Part shown: one piece after another, positions 17,309 to 25,749 of the stretch | Layout: every line of letters starts with the position of its first letter | Numbering within the stretch: the first letter of the stretch is position 1 | DNA from: UBA2210 sp036825195 | Lineage (GTDB): Bacteria; Desulfobacterota; Syntrophia; Syntrophales; UBA2210 | Direction: 5' to 3' | Length of the DNA stretch: 64,000 nt | Assembly (NCBI GenBank): GCA_036825195.1 | Contig: DAISYQ010000014.1 | Coordinates: 3,737-67,736, forward strand | Made by a program: the position numbers and the translations under genes | Notes under the pieces: model-generated | The model's input: only the letters and a program-made list of their open reading frames with translations | The model's database searches: none | Told to the model about the DNA's origin: nothing

Positions 17309-17731
17309 TTATCTGTTGATTCGAATTTTGAGCAGGGTCCCTTTGTTAACCTCGGATAATATTTCGAAACTATCGGAACAATTTTTTATATTAAACAAAC
17401 CCATCCCGGCCCCGAATCCCATCTCTCTGATACGATCATTGGCGGTGGAGTATCCCTGCTCCATGGCCTGTTCAATATCGGTGATGCCTGGTCCTATATC
17501 CTCGATATTGATCAATATATTATCATCTGTCACGCGAACGTTGATAGTGCCCTGTTGGGCATATGATATGATGTTCACTTCCGCTTCATACGTTGCAATA
17601 GCGGCCCTTCTCAAGATGTCATCCTGTATGCCAAGCCCTTTGAGCAATTGTTTTATTGCAACGGAGGCTTTACCGGCATTAACAAAATTTTCACCTTCTA
17701 CAGGGAAAGAAACTTCATATTCCTGACTCAT
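17309..17731 (-). CDS. RsbW/SpoIIAB-like serine kinase or anti-sigma ATPase
   Basis: A 140-residue GHKL ATPase of the anti-sigma-factor kinase type: a short N-terminal strand region, AIATYEAEVNIISYA (N box), NIEDIGPGITD (G1) and MGFGAGMGLFNIKNCSD (G2). Proteins of this size and pattern phosphorylate serine on STAS-domain partners or sequester sigma factors. The start codon overlaps the stop of the DRTGG gene (ATGA). Together with the SpoIIE-like phosphatase on the facing strand it gives two of the three parts of a partner-switch module. The third part, a STAS protein, is not visible. Confidence 0.8.
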   Translation of the reverse strand: MSQEYEVSFPVEGENFVNAGKASVAIKQLLKGLGIQDDILRRAAIATYEAEVNIISYAQQGTINVRVTDDNILINIEDIGPGITDIEQAMEQGYSTANDRIREMGFGAGMGLFNIKNCSDSFEILSEVNKGTLLKIRINR

Positions 17732-18108
17732 AACGGAACTACATTTCTAGGACCTTCAATCTTTCTGATACAACCCACTATCCCATTCGCATAGAGTCTT
17801 CCCGATGTTTCAAAAAGAATGTATTGAGTTGAAAGAATGGGTATGTCAAGTTCTTCGGCCAGTCGTATTGTTTCGTCAGGAGGGATTTTACCTCTAACGA
17901 TAAGAATTGCCGAATTATCCACGATGCTTGCGATCCTTACAATCTGTGGATTTGTAAGTCCGGTGATCATGATACTACCCGGTTTTGCAAAGGCGAGGAC
18001 ATCGCTCATCAGATCGGCACTGAAGGCGGTTTTTACTTCGACACCTAAGTGTTTTTCCCCTGCCAAGACCTTGGCATCCAATAAATCCGCTATTTCCCGG
18101 AGGATCAT
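17728..18108 (-). CDS. DRTGG-domain protein, second copy
   Basis: A 126-residue protein whose C-terminal two thirds (ALAFAKPGSIMITGLTNPQIVRIASIVDNSAILIVRGKIPPDETIRLAEELDIPILST in outline) fits the DRTGG domain. It is a paralogue of the product of 8514-8849. ATG 18108 is preferred over a start 45 bases upstream, because the added residues do not resemble the family and an AAAGG element lies close by. It is first in the operon with two ATPase genes. Its repetition at both ends of the hydrogenase locus points to a shared function in redox or energy signalling (inferred). Confidence 0.75.
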   Translation of the reverse strand: MILREIADLLDAKVLAGEKHLGVEVKTAFSADLMSDVLAFAKPGSIMITGLTNPQIVRIASIVDNSAILIVRGKIPPDETIRLAEELDIPILSTQYILFETSGRLYANGIVGCIRKIEGPRNVVPL

Positions 18109-18206
18109 TTTGCTGCCTTTTCTGTTTAGAAATAAACGAAATGCCCGTAACACAAGGCAAAGGGTATGTCAATATTTTTGATGAGTTTGATTCATATATT
18201 TTTTAC

Positions 18207-18235
18207 TTGACAACCCTTGTTTTATTACTTAAAAC
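18207..18235 (+). promoter_or_regulatory. Promoter upstream of the TetR/beta-oxidation operon
   Basis: TTGACA at 18207-18212, a 17-base spacer and TAAAAC at 18230-18235. The -35 is perfect and the -10 matches 4 of 6 bases. A palindrome begins 5 bases later, over the expected start point, which suits repressor control. Confidence 0.6.
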
Positions 18236-18239
18236 ACTT

Positions 18240-18267
18240 ATGACCTATGGTCATTATTTGACCTATG
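18240..18267 (+). promoter_or_regulatory. Palindromic operator candidate for the TetR regulator
   Basis: ATGACC-TAT-GGTCAT (18240-18254) is a perfect palindrome, and TGACCTATG recurs as a direct repeat at 18241 and 18259. Placed directly after the -10 box, it would block transcription when bound. A second inverted pair, AATGAA and TTCATT separated by 15 bases, lies at 18325-18351 and is an alternative operator. Which protein binds is inferred from position only. Confidence 0.5.
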
Positions 18268-18364
18268 TTTATATGTTGGATCGGACAGAGTGCACACATC
18301 CTCTTACAAGCATCAACGTGCACGAATGAATAAACAATGCTCACGTTCATTGCCAACCAAAAAA

Positions 18365-18386
18365 TTCCCGCAATGTGTTGCGGGAA
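18365..18386 (-). terminator. Hairpin ahead of the TetR gene, terminator-like on the minus strand
   Basis: TTCCCGCAA and TTGCGGGAA form a perfect 9-bp stem with a 4-base loop. Reading the minus strand it is followed by a T run, as in intrinsic terminators; on the plus strand it sits in the mRNA leader about 35 bases before the regulator gene. It may stop antisense transcription or structure the leader. Confidence 0.5.
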
Positions 18387-18420
18387 ACATCAATACTAAA
18401 AAAGGGGGAGTGAGGGATTA

Positions 18421-19056
18421 GTGTTGTGGAAAAGGAGAGAAAGGGAGCGGGAACAAAGAAAGAAGTCCATTCTTAAGGCGGCGAGGAAATTATTCTTTAA
18501 ACAGGGGTACAATCCCGTAACGGTTTCAGACATTGCCAAAAAGGCTGAATTAAGCAAGGGTGCGATTTACCTGTATTTCAGCAGCAAGGAAGAGATATGC
18601 GCTCAGTTGCTTTTGGAGGATATTGAGCGATTCCACAACGGAATACTCCCCATATTCAAAAGTGGGGATAGTGCGTCTGACGTACTGATCGGTTTTGCCA
18701 ACCTGTATCTGGATTTTTTCCTGAAAGAAAGGGAACTGTTCAGAATCTTGATGAATTTCATGCTTCATGCCAACAGTCTGAATCTATCGCCTGATACAAA
18801 TAGAAGAATTATTCTGGAAACAAACAGGGCGATCTCTGTTACTGAACAAATATTCCAATATGGAATTGATAAGGGGGAATTTCTTCTCAGGCGGGAAGAT
18901 GTGAGAGGGATGAGAAATTCCCTCTGGGGGATGCTTAATGGGATAATCTCCCTTCATCTTTTTATCGGGAGTGAATCAACCAGGGCACAAAGGATACATT
19001 CAGGGGTCAATGAATTTTTAAGCGTTTTCATCGAAGGCTTGAAAAAATCTGAATAA
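18421..19056 (+). CDS. TetR/AcrR-family transcriptional regulator
   Basis: A 211-residue regulator. The N-terminal helix-turn-helix reads ILKAARKLFFKQGYNPVTVSDIAKKAELSKGAIYLYFSSKEE (residues 18-60), a textbook TetR DNA-binding domain. The remaining helical region should form the ligand and dimer domain. The start is a GTG (a TTG follows directly) with a purine-rich leader; the exact start is not certain. It lies 16 bases before the acyl-CoA dehydrogenase gene and is probably co-transcribed, so it likely represses the beta-oxidation genes and itself, with release by an acyl-CoA. The ligand is inferred from context. Confidence 0.87.
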   Translation: MLWKRREREREQRKKSILKAARKLFFKQGYNPVTVSDIAKKAELSKGAIYLYFSSKEEICAQLLLEDIERFHNGILPIFKSGDSASDVLIGFANLYLDFFLKERELFRILMNFMLHANSLNLSPDTNRRIILETNRAISVTEQIFQYGIDKGEFLLRREDVRGMRNSLWGMLNGIISLHLFIGSESTRAQRIHSGVNEFLSVFIEGLKKSE

Positions 19057-19072
19057 GGAGGGTGCTAGAATT

Positions 19073-20938
19073 ATGGGTAACACACTGGTTAACGTGAGGG
19101 ACCAGCGGTTCGTTTTGTTTGAACAGCTCGGTATCGAAAGTCTTTTCACTGCTGAGAAGTATGCCGACTTCTCCCAGGAACTGATAGACATGATGCTGAA
19201 CGAGGCGGAGAAGATGGCCGTAGACGTCATCCTTCCCACTTACGACGTCGGCGATAAGGAAGGGGCTCAATTCAAGGATGGAAAGGTTACCGTTCCATCA
19301 TGTATCCACGACGCCCTCAAGAAGTTTAACGAGGCGGGCTGGAACTGTGCACCTGCGCCCCCGGAAGTTGGAGGACAGAGCCTTCCGCTGTGTGTGTGGA
19401 GCGCCTGTACGGAGATGTTCGACTCGGCCAACTTCGCATTTATGATGTATCCGGGGTTGACCATGGGGGCGGCTGCTCTGATAGCGAAGTATGGAACGGA
19501 AGAACAGAAGAACACCTATATGTACAAGATGTTTTCCGGTGAGTGGGGAGGCACCATGTGCCTGACGGAGCCGGGCGCGGGAAGTGATGTGGGGGCCACA
19601 AGGACGACCGCACGGAGACTCCCCGACGGTACGTTTCGTATCGAGGGGACAAAGTCCTTTATCTCCTCCGGAGACAACGATATCTATGCCAACATCATCC
19701 ATCCGGTGCTCGCCAGGATCGAAGGCGATCCTCCGGGGACAGGCGGAATATCCATCTTTATCGTTCCGAAATTCAAGGTGAACGAAGATGGCAGTGTAGG
19801 TGAATCCAACGATGTCGTGACAGGCGGTATCGAACACAAGATGGGAATCAATGCGTCAGCCACCGCCACCCTGAACTTCGGTGAGAACGGGAAGTGCATC
19901 GGGTATCTCCTTGGCGAGGAACGCTCCGGCATGAAGGTCATGTTCAACATGATGAACGAAGCCAGGCTGGAAGTGGGGATGCAGGGTCTCGGACATGCCT
20001 CTGCCGCTCTGGAGCATGCCGTACAGTATGCAAAAGAGAGGATCCAGGGCAGGCATATCATGCAGATGACCATGCCCGATGCACCGGCTATCCCGATTAT
20101 ACAGCATCCCGATATCAGACGTTCGCTCCTCTGGATGAAGTCTCATGTGGAAGGTATGAGGGCGATGAACTATTTTATCGGATTCTGCATCGATAAGGAA
20201 GAGGCGGCCACTGATGAGGCGGAGAAGAAGAAATGGAAGGGGTTTGTTGAACTGCTGACACCCGTTTCCAAGGCGTATTGCTCGGATAAGGCCTGCGAGA
20301 TCTGTTCGCTCGGTATCGATGTATACGGAGGGTACGGCTACATCAGGGAATATCCGATGGAACAGTACCTGCGGGATTGCAAGATCGCCTGTCTCTATGA
20401 GGGGACCAACTATATACAGTCCATGGATCTGGTGGGTAGGAAGATGGGTATGAACAAGGGTATGAACGTGATGAATCTCTTCGGAGAGATCGGTCAGACT
20501 ATTGCCAAATCCAAAGAAAATGAGGAGATGAAAAGTTATGCACCGCATCTTGAGGCTGCCTACAATGCCGTTGTGGGGGTCTCGATGCAGTTTGCGGAGT
20601 GGGGGAAGAGTTCCAGCGTATTGCTGCCCATTCTGAATGCGAGACCATTCCTGATGATATTGGGTGATCTTGTTGTGGGATGGCAGCTTATTCAGGCGGC
20701 GATCATTGCCTCCGGGAAACTGGATGCGATGTACACGGAAGCTGGAGCAGAGGATTCCATAGCGAAAAAGCGCGCACTTGCCCGTAATAACGGTGAAGCC
20801 GCGTTCTATCAGGGTAAGCTCGCGTCGGCGAAATACTTCGCATGCAATATACTTCCCACCATTGAGGGACGGTGTAAGTGTATTACGCTGGCGGACAAGA
20901 CCCCTATAGAGATGCTGGAAGACTCTTTTTCTGTCTAG
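19073..20938 (+). CDS. Acyl-CoA dehydrogenase (long, about 600-residue type)
   Basis: Flavoprotein that oxidises acyl-CoA to trans-2-enoyl-CoA, the first step of beta-oxidation. It has 621 residues, about 200 more than classical short-chain enzymes, because of a C-terminal helical extension typical of the FadE-like subgroup. Visible: TMCLTEPGAGSDVGATRT (FAD/substrate signature, near 160-177), GTKSFISSGDND, EARLEVGMQGLGHASAALEHAVQYAKER, and the catalytic glutamate in ACLYEGTNYIQ. AAGGAGG lies upstream. It is first of three catabolic genes after the TetR regulator. Electrons would pass to an ETF, which is not encoded in this window. Confidence 0.92.
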   Translation: MGNTLVNVRDQRFVLFEQLGIESLFTAEKYADFSQELIDMMLNEAEKMAVDVILPTYDVGDKEGAQFKDGKVTVPSCIHDALKKFNEAGWNCAPAPPEVGGQSLPLCVWSACTEMFDSANFAFMMYPGLTMGAAALIAKYGTEEQKNTYMYKMFSGEWGGTMCLTEPGAGSDVGATRTTARRLPDGTFRIEGTKSFISSGDNDIYANIIHPVLARIEGDPPGTGGISIFIVPKFKVNEDGSVGESNDVVTGGIEHKMGINASATATLNFGENGKCIGYLLGEERSGMKVMFNMMNEARLEVGMQGLGHASAALEHAVQYAKERIQGRHIMQMTMPDAPAIPIIQHPDIRRSLLWMKSHVEGMRAMNYFIGFCIDKEEAATDEAEKKKWKGFVELLTPVSKAYCSDKACEICSLGIDVYGGYGYIREYPMEQYLRDCKIACLYEGTNYIQSMDLVGRKMGMNKGMNVMNLFGEIGQTIAKSKENEEMKSYAPHLEAAYNAVVGVSMQFAEWGKSSSVLLPILNARPFLMILGDLVVGWQLIQAAIIASGKLDAMYTEAGAEDSIAKKRALARNNGEAAFYQGKLASAKYFACNILPTIEGRCKCITLADKTPIEMLEDSFSV

Positions 20939-21000
20939 GGGAGACAGAAAGATCGTAAAACAGGGCGATTCTTGTATGCCCATGAATAAGGAGGATTGAT

Positions 21001-23418
21001 ATGTCGTATGAAATCAGGAAAGCTGCCATCATAGGGGCAGGGGTCATGGGTGCCACCATAGCCGCCCACCTGGCCAACGCGGGTATTGAGAGTGTGATGC
21101 TCGATATCGTACCCCCTTTTGAGCCGAGCGAAGCGGATCTGAAGAAGGGCCTCATAAAAGAGAGCGCAGCATGGCGAAACAGTTTCGCAACAAACGGATT
21201 GAACGGTGCACTGAAATCCAAACCCGCCAGTTTCTATTCAAAGAAAAATGCGTCGATGATCACCATCGGCAACCTGGAAGATGACCTGGATCTTCTCAAA
21301 GATGTCGATTTTCTTCTCGAAGTAGTCATTGAGAACCTGAAGATCAAACAGGAACTTTTCGCAAAACTGGAAAAGGTTATCAAACCCGACTGTATCATTG
21401 CGACCAATACGTCCGGTATCCCGATCAGGGAAATATCGGAAAAGATGAGTGCCAAGAACAAGGAACGGTTTCTGGGGGTTCACTTCTTTAATCCCCCCCG
21501 CTATATGAAACTCGTTGAAGTCATCCCCGGCGAAACGACAAAGAAGGAACTTGTCGATTACATGACACATTTTCTGGAGAATGTCGTCGGAAAGGGTGTT
21601 GTTATCTGCAAGGATGTTCCCAACTTCATCGCAAACCGTATCGGAGTCTATGATATATCCAATGCCGTCAAGACGATGCTTGAAAAGAACCTGACCATAC
21701 CGGAACTGGATGCCATCATTGGAAAGGTTCTCGGCAGACCCAGTTCCGCCATCTGCGGAACGATCGACCTCGTCGGTATAGACACGGGCTATCACGTCAT
21801 GAAAAACCTTGTAGAGGCGGTGCCCGACGACGAGATGGTAGAGACCTTTATCCCGCCCGAGTTCATGGACAAGATGGTGGAGAACAAGTGGCTCGGCAAC
21901 AAGACCAAGGGTGGTTTCTACAAGAAGACGAAGGACGAGAAGGGCAAGAAGGTCAAACTGGCGCTCGACTATCATACGATGGAATACGTCCCCTTCGAGA
22001 AACCAAAATATGAATCAGTCAAAGAGGCAAGCAAGAAAGAGGGCGGTTTCGATGCCCAGTTACGAGCCCTCTTCTACTCGGAAAAGGACATTGCCGGCGA
22101 GGTCGCGCGGGAATACCTCTGCAAGAACTTCATTTATGCCGCAAATCGTATCCCTGAGATATGTGATACCGTCTATCAGATAGACAACACCATGAAATGG
22201 GGATACAACCACCAGAAAGGTCCCTTTGAGACCTGGGACGCCGTCGGGGTGCGGGGATCCTTAGAGGTAATGAAGAAGCTGAAACTGAAGGTTCCCAAAA
22301 AGATCACCGAGATGCTGAAAAAAGGAGAATCCTTCTATCTCACAAAAGAAGACGGCACATACTACTATGACTTCGGAAGGAATGATTATGTGAAGATGGA
22401 GGACAATCCCAAGATTATCCTTCTGCCCGACCTTGCGGCGAAGAACAAGGTCGTCAAGAAAAACATCGGCGCTTCCCTCGTAGACATTGGTGACGGTGTC
22501 GTCTGTCTCGAATTCCGTACCAAGATGAATGCGATCGACGGCGATATTATTTCCATGATTGAGGAAAGCTGTGGCATCGTGGAGAAGGATTTTGTGGGAT
22601 TGGTGGTTGCAAATCATGGCACGAACTTCTCGGTGGGAGCAAATATATTTCAGGTCCTCATGGCGGTTCAGAATGCTGAATGGGATATACTCGACAAACT
22701 GATCCACGATCTTCAGTACGCGAATATGAAGATGAAATATCTGGAAAAGCCGGTCGTAACCGCTCCGGCGGGCATGGCTCTGGGAGGAGGTTGTGAGGTG
22801 TCCATGCACGGTCAGAGATGCCAGCCCTGCGGCGAGACCTATATGGGCCTCGTTGAAGTCGGTGTCGGTGTAATCCCCGCGGGCGGTGGTTGCAAGGAGT
22901 TGATGGTACGCTGCACGGAAGGTTTGCCGGACGGTACCGCCGAGATCCTGAACATGCAGCCCATATACGAGAAGGTCCTGATGAATATCGGACAGGCCAA
23001 GGTAGCCACCAGTGCGATGGAGGCGATGGAACTGGGATACATCCGAAAGACAGAAAACATCAGCCTCAATCGAGATCATCAGATATGGGATGCAAAGCAG
23101 CTCGTTCTCGCAATGGCAAAGACCCATACAAAGAAAAAACCCGACATGATTCCCGTCATGGGAGAGAACCTGATGGGCATCGCACAGGCCGTCCTCTTTA
23201 ATATGAAACACGGTAACTACATGTCGGATTATGACGAGCATGTAACGATGAAACTTGCATGGGTCCTTTCGGGTGGCATGTGTCCCGAGGGTACCTTTGT
23301 AACGGAAGATGCTATCCTTGACCGCGAGAGAGAAGCCTTCCTGAGTCTCGCAGGTGAACAGAAGACCCAGGATCGCATTATGCACATGTTAACACGGGGG
23401 AAACCACTGCGTAACTAA
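21001..23418 (+). CDS. 3-hydroxyacyl-CoA dehydrogenase / enoyl-CoA hydratase (FadN-like)
   Basis: Bifunctional beta-oxidation enzyme of 805 residues. The N-terminal half is the NAD-dependent 3-hydroxyacyl-CoA dehydrogenase: dinucleotide motif IIGAGVMGATIAAHLANAG at about 10-28, GVHFFNPPRYMKLVEVI, and the GRPSSAICGTIDLVGID domain. The C-terminal third is a crotonase fold with FSVGANIF and AGMALGGGCEVSMHGQR, the oxyanion-hole region. This dehydrogenase-first order is that of Bacillus FadN, opposite to E. coli FadB. AAGGAGG precedes the ATG. It follows the acyl-CoA dehydrogenase and precedes the thiolase, so one operon covers all four beta-oxidation steps. Confidence 0.92.
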   Translation: MSYEIRKAAIIGAGVMGATIAAHLANAGIESVMLDIVPPFEPSEADLKKGLIKESAAWRNSFATNGLNGALKSKPASFYSKKNASMITIGNLEDDLDLLKDVDFLLEVVIENLKIKQELFAKLEKVIKPDCIIATNTSGIPIREISEKMSAKNKERFLGVHFFNPPRYMKLVEVIPGETTKKELVDYMTHFLENVVGKGVVICKDVPNFIANRIGVYDISNAVKTMLEKNLTIPELDAIIGKVLGRPSSAICGTIDLVGIDTGYHVMKNLVEAVPDDEMVETFIPPEFMDKMVENKWLGNKTKGGFYKKTKDEKGKKVKLALDYHTMEYVPFEKPKYESVKEASKKEGGFDAQLRALFYSEKDIAGEVAREYLCKNFIYAANRIPEICDTVYQIDNTMKWGYNHQKGPFETWDAVGVRGSLEVMKKLKLKVPKKITEMLKKGESFYLTKEDGTYYYDFGRNDYVKMEDNPKIILLPDLAAKNKVVKKNIGASLVDIGDGVVCLEFRTKMNAIDGDIISMIEESCGIVEKDFVGLVVANHGTNFSVGANIFQVLMAVQNAEWDILDKLIHDLQYANMKMKYLEKPVVTAPAGMALGGGCEVSMHGQRCQPCGETYMGLVEVGVGVIPAGGGCKELMVRCTEGLPDGTAEILNMQPIYEKVLMNIGQAKVATSAMEAMELGYIRKTENISLNRDHQIWDAKQLVLAMAKTHTKKKPDMIPVMGENLMGIAQAVLFNMKHGNYMSDYDEHVTMKLAWVLSGGMCPEGTFVTEDAILDREREAFLSLAGEQKTQDRIMHMLTRGKPLRN

Positions 23419-23494
23419 CAGATACGCTATGTATCGCCAGTGCCGACCGCGATTCGTCGGCCGGCACCGGCATTCAATGATAAGGGGGAATATT

Positions 23495-24682
23495 ATGCCA
23501 GAAGCTGTTATCGTTAAATCAGTGAGAAGCCCGGGGGGACGGTACAAGAGAGGCGCTCTTGCCCAGACCAGGGGTGACGAGATAGGGATTCAGGTCCTGA
23601 AGGGATTGATGGAAAGGGTTCCGCAGGTCAAGCCCGAAGATGTGGATGATCTGATCTGCGGGTGTTCATTTCCTGAAGGGGAGCAGGGAATGAACTATGG
23701 CAGAGTGATAGCACTCGGTGCCGGTCTCCCTATTACCACGTCGGGGATGACCGTCAACCGTTTCTGTTCCTCAGGTTTGCAGGCCATAGCCGATGCAACG
23801 GCAAAGGTCATGGCGGGGTGGTCCGATTGTATCGTGGCGGGAGGGTGCGAGACTATGTCACATATCCCGATGGGTGGATGGATATTCCGCCCCCATCCCG
23901 AATGGGGTGATCGCCCGAATACCTATGTCTCCATGGGAGTCACCGCCGAAAATGTCGCAGCCGAATATAACATCTCCCGTGAAGATCAGGACAAGATGGG
24001 AGTCGAAAGCAATAGAAGAGCCCACGAAGCGATTCAGAAGGGATACTGGAAAGACCAGATCGTTCCGATCGAGGCATGGAAATATGTGAAGGACAAGAAC
24101 GGTCAGTGGGTCAAGACAAAAAAGACCTTTGACATGGATGACGGCGTGAGATGGCCAGCGACACTGGAAAATATGGCAAAGCTCAAATCGCCCTTCAAAC
24201 AGGGCGGCTCGGTTACCGCCGCAAATGCATCACAGATGACCGATGGCGCGGCCTTCACGATGATCATGTCGGCCGGGAAGGCAAAAGAACTGAAGCTGAA
24301 ACCGATTGCCAAACTCACCCATTACGCGGTTGCGGGTAACAAGCCGGAAGTGATGGGGGTCGGTCCCCGGTACGCGATCCCGAAGGTTTTGAAAATGGCT
24401 GGTCTGACACTGGACGATATTGACCTGTTCGAGATCAACGAGGCCTTTGCCTCTCAGGCCATCTACTGCTGCAGAGAACTCGGTATAGAAGACCGGTATT
24501 GGAAAGGTGACATTAATCCGAATGGCGGCGCGATCGCCATCGGTCATCCCCTTGGATGTACCGGCGCAAAGCTGACATGCCAGCTTTTGCATGAGATGAA
24601 GAGACGAAAACTGAAAAGAGGGATCGTTTCCATGTGTATCGGCGGCGGTATGGGAGCTGCCGGCATCTTTGAAATGCTCTAG
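23495..24682 (+). CDS. Acetyl-CoA acyltransferase (thiolase)
   Basis: Thiolase of 395 residues, cleaving 3-ketoacyl-CoA to acetyl-CoA and a shortened acyl-CoA. Active-site features: nucleophile cysteine in TVNRFCSSGLQAIADA (near residue 89), NPNGGAIAIGHPLGCTGAKL with the catalytic histidine, and MCIGGGMGAAGIFE with the second cysteine. ATG 23495 has AGGGGGA upstream; an in-frame start 66 bases earlier lacks this and adds residues foreign to the family. It is the last gene of the beta-oxidation operon and is followed by a strong terminator. Confidence 0.93.
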   Translation: MPEAVIVKSVRSPGGRYKRGALAQTRGDEIGIQVLKGLMERVPQVKPEDVDDLICGCSFPEGEQGMNYGRVIALGAGLPITTSGMTVNRFCSSGLQAIADATAKVMAGWSDCIVAGGCETMSHIPMGGWIFRPHPEWGDRPNTYVSMGVTAENVAAEYNISREDQDKMGVESNRRAHEAIQKGYWKDQIVPIEAWKYVKDKNGQWVKTKKTFDMDDGVRWPATLENMAKLKSPFKQGGSVTAANASQMTDGAAFTMIMSAGKAKELKLKPIAKLTHYAVAGNKPEVMGVGPRYAIPKVLKMAGLTLDDIDLFEINEAFASQAIYCCRELGIEDRYWKGDINPNGGAIAIGHPLGCTGAKLTCQLLHEMKRRKLKRGIVSMCIGGGMGAAGIFEML

Positions 24683-24713
24683 TTCCGACTGATTGTGATC
24701 TCGGAATGTCCGG

Positions 24714-24744
24714 AAAAGCCATGGTCCATGTGACCATGGCTTTT
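24714..24744 (+). terminator. Terminator of the beta-oxidation operon
   Basis: AAAAGCCATGGTC and its perfect complement form a 13-bp stem around a 5-base loop, ending in TTTT and a T-rich tail. It lies about 30 bases after the thiolase stop codon. Confidence 0.9.
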
Positions 24745-24832
24745 CGCTTTATGGTGAGACCGTTAATGTTTGAGTTCGGCATCATGAATGTGATAATGAA
24801 AATCCCGAGAAAAAGAACGAATGGAGTGAACG

Positions 24833-25639
24833 ATGGGAATAAAGATTGGAGCGGTTCAGTTTGAGCCTGTGTTTGGCGAAGTCGACAGAAATCTGGAGAT
24901 GGCAGAGAATCTGATCAGGCAATCCGATGCGGACCTCCTGGTTCTTCCGGAGCTGTTCAACACCGGGTATGTGTTTACAACGAAAGAGGAGACGATCTCC
25001 CTTGCGGAACAGGTCCCCTATGGCAAGACGACACAGAAGCTCTGCGATGTGGCAAAAGAAACGGACACCTTCATTGTCGGCGGTCTCGCCGAGAAGAGCG
25101 GCGACAGAATATTCAATTCTGCTGTCCTTGTTTCTCCCGACGGCTACGTCGGACGTTACAGAAAGGTGCACCTCTTCTTTGAGGAGAAGCTCTGGTTTGA
25201 TCCGGGAGATATAGGGTTCAAGGTCTATGATATAGGCATATGCAACGTGGGAATCATGATCTGCTTCGACTGGTTCTTCCCGGAATCGATGCGCGTGCTG
25301 TCGCTCAAGGGCGCCGAGATTATCTGCCATCCGGCAAATCTTGTACTACCCTTCTGTCAGGATGCCATGAGAACGAGGTGTCTCGAGAGCCATGTCTTCG
25401 CAGTAACGGCAAACAGGACCGGAACCGAAAGCAGAGACGGGAAATCCCTCCATTTTACCGGCCGGAGCCAGATAACCGGACCTGACGGCACGATTATTTA
25501 CCGTTCCGATGAGGACTCACAGGAGGCAAGGGCCGAAGAGATCGACGTGGAAGCGGCACGCGATAAACACCTGACCATCTACAATCACCTCTTTACCGAT
25601 AGAAGACCGGATTACTACGGTAAGCTTATTGATCCCTGA
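24833..25639 (+). CDS. Carbon-nitrogen hydrolase (nitrilase superfamily amidase)
   Basis: A 268-residue cytosolic enzyme with the nitrilase-superfamily triad: glutamate in LVLPELFNTGYVF (near 43), lysine in GRYRKVHLFFEEK (near 111) and cysteine in GIMICFDWFFPES (near 144). Length and motifs fit omega-amidase, carbamoylputrescine-amidase or Nit-type deaminating amidases rather than true nitrilases; the substrate cannot be read from sequence. ATGGAG precedes the start. It stands alone between two terminator-bounded units. A second, longer superfamily member is at 43088-44056. Confidence 0.85.
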   Translation: MGIKIGAVQFEPVFGEVDRNLEMAENLIRQSDADLLVLPELFNTGYVFTTKEETISLAEQVPYGKTTQKLCDVAKETDTFIVGGLAEKSGDRIFNSAVLVSPDGYVGRYRKVHLFFEEKLWFDPGDIGFKVYDIGICNVGIMICFDWFFPESMRVLSLKGAEIICHPANLVLPFCQDAMRTRCLESHVFAVTANRTGTESRDGKSLHFTGRSQITGPDGTIIYRSDEDSQEARAEEIDVEAARDKHLTIYNHLFTDRRPDYYGKLIDP

Positions 25640-25749
25640 ACCGGACCGGGAGCGGTTTTCCCGCTGGCCTGTCCGGGCATGAACAGTGGTGGTTTAATGG
25701 TACTGCAGAGAAGCAGAAAAGATAAAACAGGACACTATCCGACGGAATT

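Noticed and set aside
19856..20983. A 375-codon open frame on the minus strand
   Set aside because: Antisense to the acyl-CoA dehydrogenase gene; composition is arbitrary and there is no ribosome site. The same holds for 22261-23385 (minus) and 53027-54073 (plus).
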